Assembly: GCF_030272615.1 (NCBI RefSeq) | Contig: NC_081413.1 | Coordinates: forward strand, 188,655,169 to 188,719,168 | Length of the DNA stretch: 64,000 nt | Direction: 5' to 3' | From: Cryptomeria japonica | Taxonomy: Eukaryota; Streptophyta; Pinopsida; Cupressales; Cupressaceae | Part shown: in pieces, positions 1-12,752 of the stretch | Numbering within the stretch: position 1 is the stretch's first letter | Layout: every line of letters starts with the position of its first letter | Notes under the pieces: model-generated | The model's input: the letters and a program-made list of their open reading frames with translations, nothing else | Database searches by the model: none | What the model was told of the DNA's origin: nothing | Position numbers and translations under genes: made by a program

Positions 1-582
1 TAGGGTTTTGAAGAAAAAGAGGAATTGAATTGTAATTTTGAAAAGGGTCAAACCTAATCGATAGGGATACCTTGGAAAATATTTAGAAATCTTAATGTAA
101 ATGAAATTGATTTGAAATTCACACAAAATCCAAATAATTTTAAAAATAAGGGTTTGATGACCTAACCACTTAATTTTGAAATTTGAATTTTGGGAAAAGG
201 GGGGAAATTGAAAATTTGAATTGTAGGATTGAAAACAAACCTAAGAACAATCAGAAATCTGGAAATTAAATTGAAATCCAATTTTTTTGCACAAGTTCAA
301 GATGATTTTTAAAAATTAGGGTTTTAATAAGTAACCTCTTAATTTTTTAATTTTAATTGCAAATTGAACAAGACAATGAGGAAATTGAATTTGACAATCA
401 AAACAATTTTCAAATCTAAGATAACCACAAGCAGTTTTTACAAATCACAAGTTCAATTTTAATTTTAAAAACTAGGGTTTTTAATGAATTAACCACTAAG
501 TTTGCAGAAAGTTGAAACTTGTAAATGAAAAATATGCAATGTTGTTCAAAGGAAAGCATGCAAGATGTCAGTTTCACCAAAA
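1..582. repeat. AT-rich non-coding DNA with a degenerate ~160-bp repeat
   Basis: No gene is visible. A motif of the form 'agggtttt..taacc.cttaa' recurs near 150, 317 and 471, about 160 bp apart, each time preceded by a 'cacaagttcaa'-like stretch. This suggests an old, strongly diverged tandem repeat. No function can be assigned. Confidence 0.4.
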
Positions 583-1832
583 TGTAATGGTGGGAAAATG
601 GTGAATGATAGATCAAGAAGGAAACTACCCTTTCTCTCAAAGAGAGATGAGAGTTCCGCTATTGATTACCCTTCAAGCACTTTTCACCATTACATTAGGA
701 AGAAGGGGATGATAATTCACTAGATTCAATCTCTCCACACAAAGATGGTAGATTGAATTATTAATGAATTGGGAATGCTAAGTTGATCCCCTCCTCCTTG
801 TTTGATTTGGAAAGAAAATTGATTGAATTATGCAGTGTAAAAGTGACAAAGAATTGATTATAACTTGAGATCAGAATATGGGATGAACTTGTGCACCTGG
901 ATTTGGTAGTAAAATGTCGAGATGAAGTCGCCCTGCAAATTTGAGGAAAAGTTACCCGGACCGTGGCGGGAATGTACACGGTCCTTCGAAAAATCCGCGA
1001 AATGAAAAGGGTTTTTCCGCCTCTGCAAATGGAGCCTGAATCTGAAAGTACAGCTGCGCACCTGCAACCTACACACAGAAAAGAGAGGAAAATGGGTTGG
1101 GATTGGGGGTTTGCCTTTAGGTCAAACCCCAATTTTGGAATTAACCAAGTAATGAAAGAAAGTACTTGCAAGTAGTTGTAAATGAAAGACTGAATTGTAA
1201 ATCACCTCAAGGGAGGTTGTAGTAGCAATGTTGATAGAAATTCTTGTGTGGAATTGTATGTTGGAATCAATCTCCTCTTCAATGGTTGAATCCTTGACTT
1301 GAATGCAACACCTAGACTTGAAGGGAGACTTGAGAATGCTCAATGCTAGAAAAGAATGCTTGAATGCTTGATCCCTTATGCAACTTGAATCTATCCAACT
1401 TTGGCCTATCCAACTTATCCAATTTCCACTTATGCAAATGAGAGGATGGATGCCCCTTAAATACATGTTGGTGGATTTGAATTTCATCACGGGCCGACAT
1501 CGAGGGAGTTTCCTACCCGTGGAACAACCAACAATGCAACCCTAGGAAGGGTCCTACCCCAAAATAGGGCAAGGACAGGGGCGCCATGCCCTTGTCCTGG
1601 GAGGAAAAGGGTGTCATGCCCCTATCTAAGGGGGGACAGTGATGCCATGCCCCTGGCCAACCCCTTTCTCCAGGGCAAAGTGCGGACAGGGTAATGCAGA
1701 GGCCAAGGAAGAAGTTGTTTATGCAAGCTGAGAAATCTCTGGTCTCCGATCAGGCTAGAGGATTCGAATTTGCATGCGTGAGGACCCTAATGCAGTTGAA
1801 AATTGCTAGGGTCACAATTTTATGACACTACA
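583..1832. mobile_element. Lone LTR, same family as the LTR at 57291-58543
   Basis: This 1250-bp block begins TGTAATGG and ends CACTACA, and it is collinear with the 1253-bp LTR at 57291-58543. Shared segments include 'agtaaaatgtcgaga', 'acctgcaacctacacacag', 'ttgcctttaggtcaaaccc', 'cttcaatggttgaatcctt' and a GC-rich stretch full of 'ccatg/gcgcc' (about 1555-1680). No coding region or second LTR adjoins it. The bases flanking the proposed ends (CAAAA and CATGG) do not match. It may therefore be an LTR left by recombination between elements or by deletion rather than a simple solo LTR. The left boundary was set by matching the offset of the shared block and is less certain than the right one. 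Confidence 0.7.
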
Positions 1833-3123
1833 CATGGCAACATTTTGTCTATCTTATTTGGTCCATTTCATTCCCTCCTAACTAGTAATCAAGTTTTCAA
1901 GAATACATCTCCCCTTTATAAAAACATGTTTGAGTCACTGAAACAACTTTGCCCAACACATCTATAAGCCTTCTAGCCAATATTTTAGCCAGTATTATAT
2001 ATGAGACATCTAATGATGTTACGGGTCTCCAATTTCTAATTTGAGTCTTATACCTATCCTTGGGGATGAGTTTAATGATTCCCCTATTAATATTCTCACC
2101 CAAAGAGCTATTAGAAAATGTTGCATTATACACTTCCAACAATTCTAAACCAATCCAATCTATGTTCCTCTTGAAAAAATCTACAAATAACCCATCAACA
2201 CCTAGGGATTTTCCATTGGCTAGAGACCTAATGGTATTTTCAATCTCAATCACATAAATGTCCCTATCTAAAACTTCAACATCCTCTACTGTTACTCTTT
2301 TTGGAGTCAATTTCAAACAGAATTCCTTAGCTTGTTGATTCTTAACACTAATATGATGTAAAAAGACTTTTTTAAAAGTCATGGAAGGCTTTCTTTAAAA
2401 ATTCTAGATCACTAGAAATTTAACCATCATGAGTTATGGGGCCAATAAGCTCCCTATCCTATTTAAACTTGGTTAGGTTGAAAAATTATTTGGAACCCCT
2501 ATCACCCTCCTTGAGCCAATTCATTTTTGCCCTGATTTTTTGACCCTGAAACTTATAACATTGAATTTTCCTAAGAAGAGACTTAGTTCTAATGATTTTG
2601 GCTTCCAATAGAGGATCTGAGGTAATGTTTGAACTTGGATTTCAAGTAATAAGAGTTTTTGATGGAGCGGAATATCAATCTTGTTCCTATCAAGGGCCTT
2701 CTTTTTCCCCACAATATGAAATAACTTTCTCCAGACCTCAACTAGGGCCTCCCATGTTTGAATGGGATTCTTATTCTTATGTAGAGATTTGGTGAGATAT
2801 TTAACTATTTTAATAGCACCCAAAGCATCCCCCACTTTAAGAAATTAGGTATTAAGTTTGAAATGACCATGTCTAGGAGCAAAAATGTGGGTAGAGGAAT
2901 TCTTCTAGATGACCGTGGTTACAATGAGAGAGTGGTTAGATAATGAAGCTGGGACAACAAAGACTACATTCTCTCCATTAAAAAAATTAAAGGAAAGGAA
3001 TCTCTTATTCACATACACCTTGTCAAGTCTAGAGTAAATTCTACTATTCAAAGTTTGATTGTTACACAAAGTGAACCAAATGGCATTAGAGGATTCTTTA
3101 TTCATAGCAAAGGGGTCAACCAA
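1833..3123 (-). pseudogene. LINE (non-LTR retrotransposon) fragment: endonuclease and reverse transcriptase remnants
   Basis: Reading down the minus strand, 3123-2905 resembles the end of the LINE apurinic-type endonuclease, with 'RLDKVYVN' and 'SNHSLI' where the family has an SDHSP-like motif. Then 2835-2521 looks like the linker, and 2382-1897 is the start of reverse transcriptase. RT marks are 'GKSLGVDGL..DFFK', 'IKLIPK' and 'NWRPVTSLD', the usual G-x-DG, LIPK and WRPI blocks. The catalytic palm is missing because the copy ends where the LTR at 583-1832 begins. Stops and frameshifts separate the blocks, so it is not functional. The N-terminal half of the endonuclease was not recognised upstream of 3123. 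Confidence 0.8.
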
Positions 3124-4685
3124 GTTATGATGTATCTTAAGTTATTATGTCTGTAGATTGCATCAGCACTACATCATCTAGTATAGACACTTTTTTTAAA
3201 GCATTTGGGTCATATTGAAAAATATGGGCTTAATAGTCTGAGCAACACATCTTATCCCACCACTCAAGTGCCTCCACCACCCACATGGTACCATCACCCC
3301 TAGCGGTGGCTTTTCAAAAATAAATTAAGTGCTCGATCTTATGTAGAACCACCCGTCACTAGGCTAGGTGCTATAAATTTTCCCCCCTATATACAAAAAC
3401 ATAATTTTTTATGAAGCATAATATTTGCCAAGATATCAAAATTTTGCAAATGAGATATCGTCAAAAAATTTGTTTTGCATTGGTGTGGGTGATTTTTTAA
3501 AGATTTTTTTGCATGTAAATTTTATTGCTCACCAAAGTCATTTTTTTCATTTTGGGCCTATAAGCTTGTAATATTTTCCATGATCTCCAATTTTTGTGAT
3601 TCTTGCGACATTAGAAAGGTATTGGGGAGCTCTACCATTTTGCTCATGTAGTTTTCCAAATTCAGTCCCAAACATATTTTACTCAGTGTTTTTACCATAT
3701 GACATTGTGGTTGATTACTTGGACATTCTAACTACTACATAGGTTGTGTATTCTTGGGAAGGCTTCATTTTCAATATTGATCATATTTGGGAGTTTCTAT
3801 TTCAAGTTGAGGGTTTCTTTCTTTATAAGTTTAGAGAAATATCATAGTTGATGATTGGTTTTTTATTTTATCCTTTATGATCATCTTGAAAAGGGGAAAT
3901 TGTAAATGATCTAGAGAGATGGCATCATAAAAAATCTTTGATGGCTTCATTTGTTCCTCTTTTTCTCCCTCACCTAGTAAATAAAAATCTTGGAATTGCA
4001 AACGGAATTATGTCTTAAGAGTTATTTTTATGCATGTAGATGATTACATATTGAAATCTTTTTCTTGATTTTTTAAGTGCCATTGTGCTCTTTGGACTAA
4101 AATTTGGGAGATATATGGAGATCATGATACTCAATTGTTCCTAGATCTTGTTTTAGACTATCTTGTACCTCTTAACTTTTTCAGAAAGAATGCCCTATGA
4201 CTGTGATACTATTTGGGAGTTTGATTCTTTAGGTTACTTTGAATCTTTAAAACATGAGGATGAGGTTGCTTCAAAGGTTCATTATTTTTATTTGAAGGAC
4301 ACATTCGATGGGTTCTCTCTCCTCTCTGATGACAGTCATTGAACTCCTCTTGTCAAGCCATCATTGTCTTTGGAGGTTATTCAACATCAATTTCTACATA
4401 GTCCTAGTTTGTCACATTCTTCTTTTATTGGGCTTGTACTTGATTGGATCATGGCATCATCATATGTATGGACAAGGAGACAAAAGAGTAGTTTTTAGAG
4501 GCACCATCATACTTCTTCATGATTCTTCACTTCAATTCCTATCTTGAATGGGAAGCATTCTTGCATTCGTACTTGGTTTTATTTCTTCCTAAGGGGAAAC
4601 AAGTTGTTTTTAGAAATCAAATCATGTTTTGTCCTTAGAAACTTAACATCTTTGCAGGAGATTATTCATTGCAGGGGGTCTACAT

Positions 4686-4736
<51 letters not shown>

Positions 4737-5015
4737 TTTATGGGGGGTTATCAATTGTATCTCAATGATGGATGTAGTTCTTAGGCGGTATTGGTGAGTC
4801 CTCCATACATAAATCATTCTATTACTTGTACACGATTTCCATTTGCAATCTCTCTTTTGGAGAGGGTATTTTTCCCATGTGGTTTTTCTCCTTCACTCCA
4901 TTTTAGGAGATATTTTATACATGGGTACATTGAACAGCCTTGTAGTCGGGATCCATCTTACATCTTGCATCATTTGCATAATAATTCTTTCTCCCTAAGT
5001 TACACTTAAGGGAGA
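3124..5015. other. No recognisable gene; probable decayed retroelement DNA
   Basis: No conserved domain can be read in six frames. Near the right end, a purine-rich 'aagggaga' directly precedes a TGTTAG-type LTR start. Part of this interval may therefore be the wreck of a Copia-like internal region, but I could not recognise any Copia protein motif. Confidence 0.3.
4688..4733. repeat. (CT)n microsatellite
   Basis: An almost uninterrupted run of about 23 CT dinucleotides. A second, longer CT run lies at 42804-42865. Confidence 0.95.
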
Positions 5016-5355
5016 TGTTAGTGTAAATAATATCTTGTACCTAGTAAGTTCCTAGTGGGTACCTATTCACGTGTTAACTTAGGTCAAAAAGGGTTATTTC
5101 TAAAAGTCTTAGTTGTCTAGATAAGATCTTATCCATGTCTTATCTTTTTAACTTTCTTTTTTTTCTTGTCCTGGGTCATTTAAAAAAATATGTTAGCTAT
5201 CCATACTGCATCATGCCTTATCTATGAAAGGATTGTCATTGTACATGTGTAATATATCCAAATTGATCATCATTTGATCATATCTTGTATGTCAGTATTC
5301 AATAAAGCTCATGTATTGCATACTTTCTTGTGGAAAGCATCTTTTCTTTTGCAGG
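5016..5355 (+). mobile_element. Possible Copia-like LTR remnant
   Basis: The block starts TGTTAGTGTAAATAAT immediately after a purine tract 'aagggaga' that would serve as a polypurine tract. It is followed by T-rich sequence with 'cagtattcaataaagctc', which looks like a polyadenylation region, and finishes near 'ttttcttttgca'. This is the layout of a short Copia 3' LTR. No partner LTR or target duplication was found, and the right end is approximate. Confidence 0.35.
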
Positions 5356-7214
5356 TGATCCTGGAGTATGCAACTCCTACAAGAACCTCATGGAATCAAA
5401 AGATCCACTCCCACCATGGCAGGAGATGGTCATAGGGCTACAAGCACACACTCACACCAAACACATAGGGAGAAGGATTACATACATGTAATATACAAAG
5501 AATACATGCATCACACATGTGAAGCATAGACAATCAACATCACATGGATCAAAATAAAAAACCCAATCAAGCACAAACACCAATGGCATAAAAAAGCACT
5601 CCCATGGGGCACAATCGCCAATGGAATAAAAAAAAGAATCATCACTAGGTATGACCACCAATGTCATAACCAAATCACTCACATTGGGTACACTAACCAA
5701 TGGAGAAAAAAAATCAAAGCAACACAATACTAAAAAGGACTAGATCCTGGAGAGGGGAGTGTCATCGCAAAGCTCACCAGTATGACTAAACATAGCTGGT
5801 TGTGATCAACTCACTCCTTGAGAAACCCAAACATGCAATTCCCAACTTTCTTAGGGCGAGTATTCATTCCACACTCATACTTGGTCCTATAAAAGCACAC
5901 CAAGTATAATATGGCAATATTATCTTGATTAATTTTGTTACCCAAACGTCATTGGTTTTCACTTATTAAGGCAACTCCCCAACAAGATATCCAAGTAACT
6001 ATTTTAGGTAGAGAAAACATTGAGAGCCACACTTGTACTTCTCATTTACACCTATGTCCTACATTCATACATTCATTGAAAATTTGAATTTGCCATGTAA
6101 ACAATGCAACAATTTTGGCTCAAAAAAAATTGAACAAAGTTTTACATGGCCTAAAATAAAAATTCATGAAGAAGACTTCAAAACCCCTATTGCAAATCAT
6201 TTCAATTCAAAAAATTTAGCTTTTTAAATACAAAAGCTAAAAAATTTAAAGAGACACCATCAAAATACCTTGAATGTTTTCATTTTCATAAAAATGGAAA
6301 TTTCAAGAGTCTAGAATTGCCCTTTGGCTATAAAAATGCACAACCACTTTATGAAATAAAATTCAGTTTTTGAGCATTTCGAGTAAAATTGGCATTTTGA
6401 GGGCACAAAATGGCAAAATTAAAAATAAAATAAAATAATTAATTCTTACACAAATTTAGAAATTTCAATTGCACTGAGAAGATCCTATATTCTCCTAATG
6501 GTAAGCATGGTTTCAAATCATAGAAATAATGAACAAAGAGGGAGAAATCAACACTTACCTCCATTTCATTTGTACAAACAAAACACACACCTCTAAAAAA
6601 AAATCCAAGCAAGACAAAGAATCTATGTAATCATCTTCCCATTCTTATCTGATCCAAAACAAACCCATTCACAAATACATCCACAATTCAAATTTTCAAA
6701 ATGACAAGGAGAGATTTTTTAGAGCAAAATCCTCCAAATGAACAATTGCCCTAAATGGCTAAGTCTTTTCCTTGTAACCCATTTCTCTTTCACCTTTTTT
6801 CTAATTTTCCTTATTTTTAATTCTCAAATTTTATATTTAACAATTAAAATAATTTACCTTAAAGCATTTGCAATCATTTAACAACACAATTAAAATGAGC
6901 ATAAGCATACCCATCCCCAAAGGATTTTTTTTAAATAATTAGCTATATTTTTTCTATTTTTTACAAAAATAACCAATTAGAAATAAAATAAATATTTTAA
7001 CTCATCAAGTATATTTTATTATGGAAAGAGAAAATTTAAATTATCATTTATTCATTAGAATTTTCATTTATGAGAAATCTAGGGATTTGAACCATTAAAT
7101 TAAATCAAATATTTACCCTCTAATTTGAATCTGGGTTAACATGGATAGTTTATGACACAAACCAAACTCGGTTTGAGGATGGTTAGGTATAGAAAGGAAG
7201 GGTCCAATGTGACA
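5356..7214. other. Gene-free region, perhaps an old large LTR
   Basis: No domain-bearing ORF is visible. A short segment near 5753 ('gagtgtcatcgcaaagct') resembles one inside the solo LTR at 24583-27164 ('gagtgtcattgcatagcct' near 25277). The right end reads 'gggtccaatgtgaca', an LTR-like CA terminus similar to the end of the large LTR at 62116. A matching left end and target duplication were not found, so this remains a suggestion. Confidence 0.25.
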
Positions 7215-10200
7215 TCTCTAATTATAACCACGATTGAGGAATAACTCAAACATATGTAGTCGGGTGGAGAAATAACCCCGTAGCTATAACCACTCAGCAC
7301 ACTTGTCAAAGGTACTTACTTAATATACATACACACACATATGTATGTATGTATAGTTGAAGCACAAGATATCATAAACACGCAACAAGCTACAAGATCA
7401 TATAGAACATATAACTTAATCTATTAAAACATCATAAAATAAAATATAAGTATTATTGCCAACATCGCTAAATTGGATCATTAAAATAAATCATGCATGT
7501 AAATGTACAAAACAACAATTGGCATATTAAAAAACCACATCTTGAAACATGTGGTTGGTCCAAAAACAAAACTCATAAATCATAAAAGTCATAACCCAAA
7601 CTCAAGGAAAATGATGAATCTGAACCACTAATCACACATCTCAAAACTGCAAACAAGGACATTACATGCATTTCCCTTAACTTTTGATGAACTAGTTTGG
7701 CATACAATCATACCACATGGTGGTGAATGACCAAAGATGGATTCAAGCTAGGCATGTTAACATAAGACCAATAAAATACATCTAGATAACCTCTAAGTAT
7801 CATGGAAACGTGTGTGTCTTCAACTTAAGATCTAAAGCTACTACCTATTTCAATTTAGGTGTCTCCTTTGTACCCAAATTTATGTCGACATTTTCCTCGG
7901 CGAGGAGGAGTGAACCATCAGTGTGAAGCTCACTATCAAAGGGTGTATTTGTATCAAGTATGGGCTTTGATGGTTCATCTAAAAGATTTGCTTCTTTTTT
8001 AAAACATGTAGATGAACTTAATACAATCTAAAAGCCTTGTTTATGATCTCCTAGGGGAATTTGGTCAAAGGATTGCATAAGCTCTAGAATGGCCTCATCA
8101 TTTTAAAAATTATTCAAGGTAGGAGAATTGTTGTGATCCTAGTTGAAGAGTTTGAGGTATCATGGGTCAAGGTGGATGGTGAGGATGATATTGTCATGGA
8201 AAAATTTTATGGTAGTAATCTCTTTGTAATGACTAGGAATGGCATGTGCTTCACTATCATCAAAATCAAAAGAGGCATCCCTAGATTTATCAAGAAATTT
8301 GATAAAAGCATCATGATATTCATTATAAGCACCATGTCATAAGCCAAAAATTTTGTTATTTGATAGTATATCGACATGATCAAGGGGTCCTTGCTCATGT
8401 AAACTAAGACCCTTTCCTCTATATTTCATTTTGTTGCAAATATATAAGGCAATGGGATATTGTTATTCTTTAAAACAATAATCATAGAGGCAACCATCAT
8501 GGAAGCATAATACTATATGGATTCAACAAGTGAATCACTATGGATATACATAGATCAAAGGAGAAAATACAAAAATCACTAAAATCATAGAAATATTAGC
8601 TTTAAAAAAGACATACTATGATAGAATGCAATTAAATGAATGCGAAAAAAATATGCATCAAATTTGGGATATATATACCATCAACCTAAACCCATTGTAT
8701 AAAACACCTATATATGATTGGAGATAAGGGATGATATCATATTTGGGATGATTTGTAGTGATCTTACTATTAGTTCTCTTCTCATGTTTAGATCACAAAA
8801 CGGGTCAAGGGAATATGGCAAGATATAATATTTTTATTTATATAGGTTAATAGAGATGGTGACATGTGAGCATTTCCCTCAAATTAGTTATATTGAATCA
8901 TGTGAAAAGCTTATGTAATTGATTATATTAGGTAATGAGTAGGCCTACAGAAGATTTAGTGGTTTAAAGCTTCATTGTGTTATTAAGATGAAATCTATAT
9001 ATACGAAGTGAACAACATTGTAAGGATATGTGAATATAATGGTATTGTGTTTGGGATTTCATACAAGATATAATGCAGATTGGCTCATATTGTACAACAT
9101 TGTCTACCTTGAGGGTTTATTCTATTTATAAATATATTGAATATTGAGATATCATCCCCAACAAATATTGTGTGTGATCTCTCTTCTACATTATCATGTT
9201 GCTATTATTATGTATGGATCTTATTGAGGATCCCAAAACCAACCTTCACAAAAACAATTATGTTTAATTTCTTGGGAATTTGAACCCAATAAAAAATCTT
9301 ACAGAATGAAATGTCTCATCTAATTTATACGCAAACAAAAAAAAAATTCCCAAATAATTTATAATTGAAAAAAGAGATTAAAAAACCAAAATAGAAAAAT
9401 AAAGTTTTTATGTTCTCACTCTAACCGAATAAAATTAAGAAAACATTTGGTGGGAGGATTGAAGTTTGGAGCCCACAATTTCAAAACAAGAAAGTCTTAT
9501 GTCATAGCTATAGTCATCCCTTGAGCAAGATATCCATATCCAAATGGAATCTACAAATTGGAGGGAATTATCCTTTTTGCACACAAATATACAGGAAAAT
9601 CCTATTTCAATAGAGGCTTCCAATAAAATGTCAAAGAATCATGTAACTTTGTCAAACTAGGCCAATAATTTTGAAATTTACAAATCAACCTATCTTATTT
9701 TAGCCATTGTTTATTTTCAACCATTTCATCCCAAAATAATACACCACCTTAACATAAGAAATTTTTTAAAAATTGCACTTTATTAATCTCATTACAGTCA
9801 AGAGAAAAGGGTAGCAAAGATTTTAAATTGATTTTAAATTTTTGTAAGTCATATGTGTAGAAGCAAAAGTAATGCATATCAATCTTGCTTACAAAATATT
9901 TGAGGAGAAAAATGGAATTTTTGGAAGAATGATGATGAGATTCAATAATAGGTAGATTTATCTGTCAACAACATTCATGTGAAATATCAAACTACTCATT
10001 ATTTAATATGTTAAAGACAATCAGGTCAATGTGTACACAAAACATAAGGAAAGAGGATACATATATACTATTTTCCCATTACAATAATAAATGAAATAAA
10101 GACAATAAATACATCACAAAATAATTGATCAAAAAAAATCTCTTTATTTTATGAATATCCCACCATATTTTAGATATAGACAAAATGAACCACTCAAACC

Positions 10201-11206
10201 ATAAAACGAGTCTACCAAAGAGCTTGATAAAAGAGGACTAGCTTTGTAGTAAAACATAACATATATATGGAAGTTACCAGATTCATATAAATCAACAAGC
10301 ATGCTCATATTTATCCTCTCCAAACTTTGATATTTCTTTAGCATCAAAAAGTTGAGATGGGATCTTTTTATGTTAATATTATCTATTAATATTCTACTTT
10401 AGGTTCCATTGATTTGTTTTAATCATGTATAGACTACTCTATTTCTAAAATTGCCCCTTTGTAAGGATTACAACATTTTGTCTATGAGATTTTGTATGCA
10501 TTCATTGCGCTTATGAGATTTTTTTTCAATTTGAAGATAAAGTTATGAAATAACCATTATTCGTCAAAAATTGGAGGTCCAAATGTGAAAAATAAAATAA
10601 TACAATTATAAGAACCATAATTAACTTCACCCGCAAAAAATCCTGATTATAAATATGAATAATAAAACAATACAATTTTAAGATTATCTAATTCATAAAA
10701 ATGGTGAGCAAAAAAGTGAAGGGTAAACTAGAGAGTGAAAATAATACAAAAAAAAAAATTCAAATGATTCCAAAGAATTGGAAAACACTGCTCTTATTTT
10801 GTAGATTTCTAGGGAAAAATTCACTAGAAGATCACTTGGCAATTAGGTGATGATGCATTGAAAGTTCGATCTAGTTTTAAATTTCCTTTTGAAGGGTTAC
10901 TTTGTGGTAGTATTAAAAATAGAAGAGCAACAAGACAACATCTTAAAAAAGGAAGAATAGTGATCCAAAGACTCCTATCTATATTTGCAAAAAAAGTGTT
11001 TCAATTTTTTTTAACCCTCTAAACACCACACCTACAAAAGCACCAACTAGATAATATTATGTAACTTGCCCTTCGAATATTGGTCCAACTAATGGTTATC
11101 CATGATAGGTGAAAAGATTGGGAAAACCATATGTGTGGATCTTCACAATGGCAAAACCCTAATATTTGTTGAGATAAAACTCATAGCAATAATGGAAATT
11201 CCAAAG
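7215..11206. other. No recognisable gene or element
   Basis: This is AT-rich sequence with only short, unconserved ORFs. A stretch at about 10595-10680 ('aagaaccataattaactt', then 'aaaaaatcctgatt') reappears in diverged form at 34896-34940, just beyond the 3' tail of the LINE, so at least this part is a dispersed repeat. A small ATGT microsatellite lies near 7340-7355. Confidence 0.4.
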
Positions 11207-11211
11207 GTAAT
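11207..11211. repeat. Target-site duplication GTAAT, left copy
   Basis: Five bases directly outside the left LTR. The identical GTAAT is found at 24525-24529 directly outside the right LTR, as expected from integrase-mediated insertion. Confidence 0.9.
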
Positions 11212-12296
11212 TGTCGTGCCTGTGAAGTGTGATACCTGCAGCTGCAACACAAAACACTCAATAGATCATTACAAGCATGGTTAGCAAATTTAAAACAAAG
11301 AAAGATAAAACCATAGCAAAGCGATCTATCGCCTCCTAAGAGGTGCGAGTGTGGATTTGCTCTCAAATCTGGATAAGCGAATCCCAGTGACTTGACTACA
11401 CCTAGATGGAGGATTTAAAATGATAATGATGTAATTAAGCTAGAAAAGAGAATGATTAAGCTACATGATTCAACAATTATGTTAGAAAATGATCAAATTA
11501 AGCTACATCTAAGATGCAATTGCCTATAATAACAATGCTCAAATGATATGCTAAGAGATATATGCCAATAGTAACAATGCATAAGATGCAAATGAGATGG
11601 GATGATTATTGCTCCAAAACGGGGGATATTTATAGGATTTCCAAGGCCAGGGGTGAGGTGGCAGGAATCAACGGTCAAGATTGATTCTGAAGATATCAAT
11701 GGTGAAATTGGAGGAGGTTGGAAAAAAGGTTGGTGGAAAGGGAACATTTGCCATCTCTATGGTGACAAGTGTCAAGAAGCTTTGCTCATGAGAGGGCAAG
11801 TGTCTAAGGAAAGGGGACATGTGGCCCAAGAATGCCATGTGTCTCAAGGGAAGAGTATCCACACCATAGGAGGTTAGGATGCACAAGCTAAGATAGGTTT
11901 AATTAAACCTAGGGTTAGATGGAATGGATTAGGTTTAGAAGTAATTAGGTTAGGTGGTTAGAAGTGAGGAGGCATGTGGGTAATTTGAATTTAAAAATTC
12001 AAATAATATGAAAAGACTAATTAATTTTCAACAACTCATAAATTGATTTGTTTTAATTAATTAGTGATTAGAAGAAATGAATTTAAATGGGGAGGAGGAT
12101 TAATTAATTTGGATTAATTAATCAAAGGGGACTATTGAAATGAACCTATTAAATAAATCCTTAGATTTATTAATAAGTAGATGAGTGGAAGAATTTAATC
12201 AAATTGCTAATGAATTCAATTAAATTGGGGAGAGGGATTAATTAAATAATTGCTTATTCAATTAATTATCTTCAGACCATTTTTTAGGTGTATACA
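11212..12296 (-). repeat. 3' LTR of the Tat-like element
   Basis: In window orientation it starts TGTCGTGCCTGTGAAG and ends GGTGTATACA, matching the LTR at 23427-24524. It lacks a short 'ggacaaggaggtta' duplication present near 24092-24108 in the partner. Small ORFs inside it are repeated in the partner LTR and are not genes. Confidence 0.95.
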
Positions 12297-12310
12297 TTTT
12301 GTCCCTCTTT
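12297..12310 (-). other. Polypurine tract of the Tat-like element
   Basis: On the minus strand this reads AAAGAGGGACAAAA and abuts the TG of the 3' LTR. Such a purine tract primes plus-strand DNA synthesis in LTR retrotransposons. Confidence 0.8.
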
Positions 12311-12610
12311 GAAGTGAGGTGTGATAATGTGTTGATTCAAAGAATAATCTCATTTTGATGATGACATTAGTTCGATAGGATGCCCCAACTATTGATTGAT
12401 AAATTGCAGTATGATGATGCCCCCTCGGGAGATTAATTGAGATAATTGACCTGTAGAGTTTTGCGAATTTTTGCGAAAATGATGTCCCGATTAGAAATTA
12501 TTTGATTTCTGCAACTGTGGTTGATAAAAATGCGAGTTCTACAATCATGGTGATGTGGTTCTTGATTATTCATAAATCTTGATTGGTTAGATTGATAAGA
12601 TCGAGATTCA

Positions 12611-12752
12611 GTCTGGTTTCAGGAATGACACCTCTTGTATAAGACAAAGATGATCAAAGCGTCTGGTTTCAGGAACGATATATCCTGTATAAGACATGAT
12701 CAGAACGTCTGGTTTCAGGAAGGATACATCTTGTATAAGACAAAGATAGAAT
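12611..12752. repeat. Three tandem 46-50 bp repeats near the 3' LTR
   Basis: Units begin at 12611, 12661 and 12707, each with 'gtctggtttcagga' and then a 'gata.atc.tgtataagaca' core. The core 'aggaacgatatatcct' appears again near 21529 on the other side of the genes, so the motif is shared by both non-coding ends of the element. Confidence 0.85.

Noticed and set aside
11181-11886. Several ORFs of 60-91 codons on both strands, repeated at 23255-24077
   Set aside because: They fall in the two LTRs of one retrotransposon and have no conserved domain.
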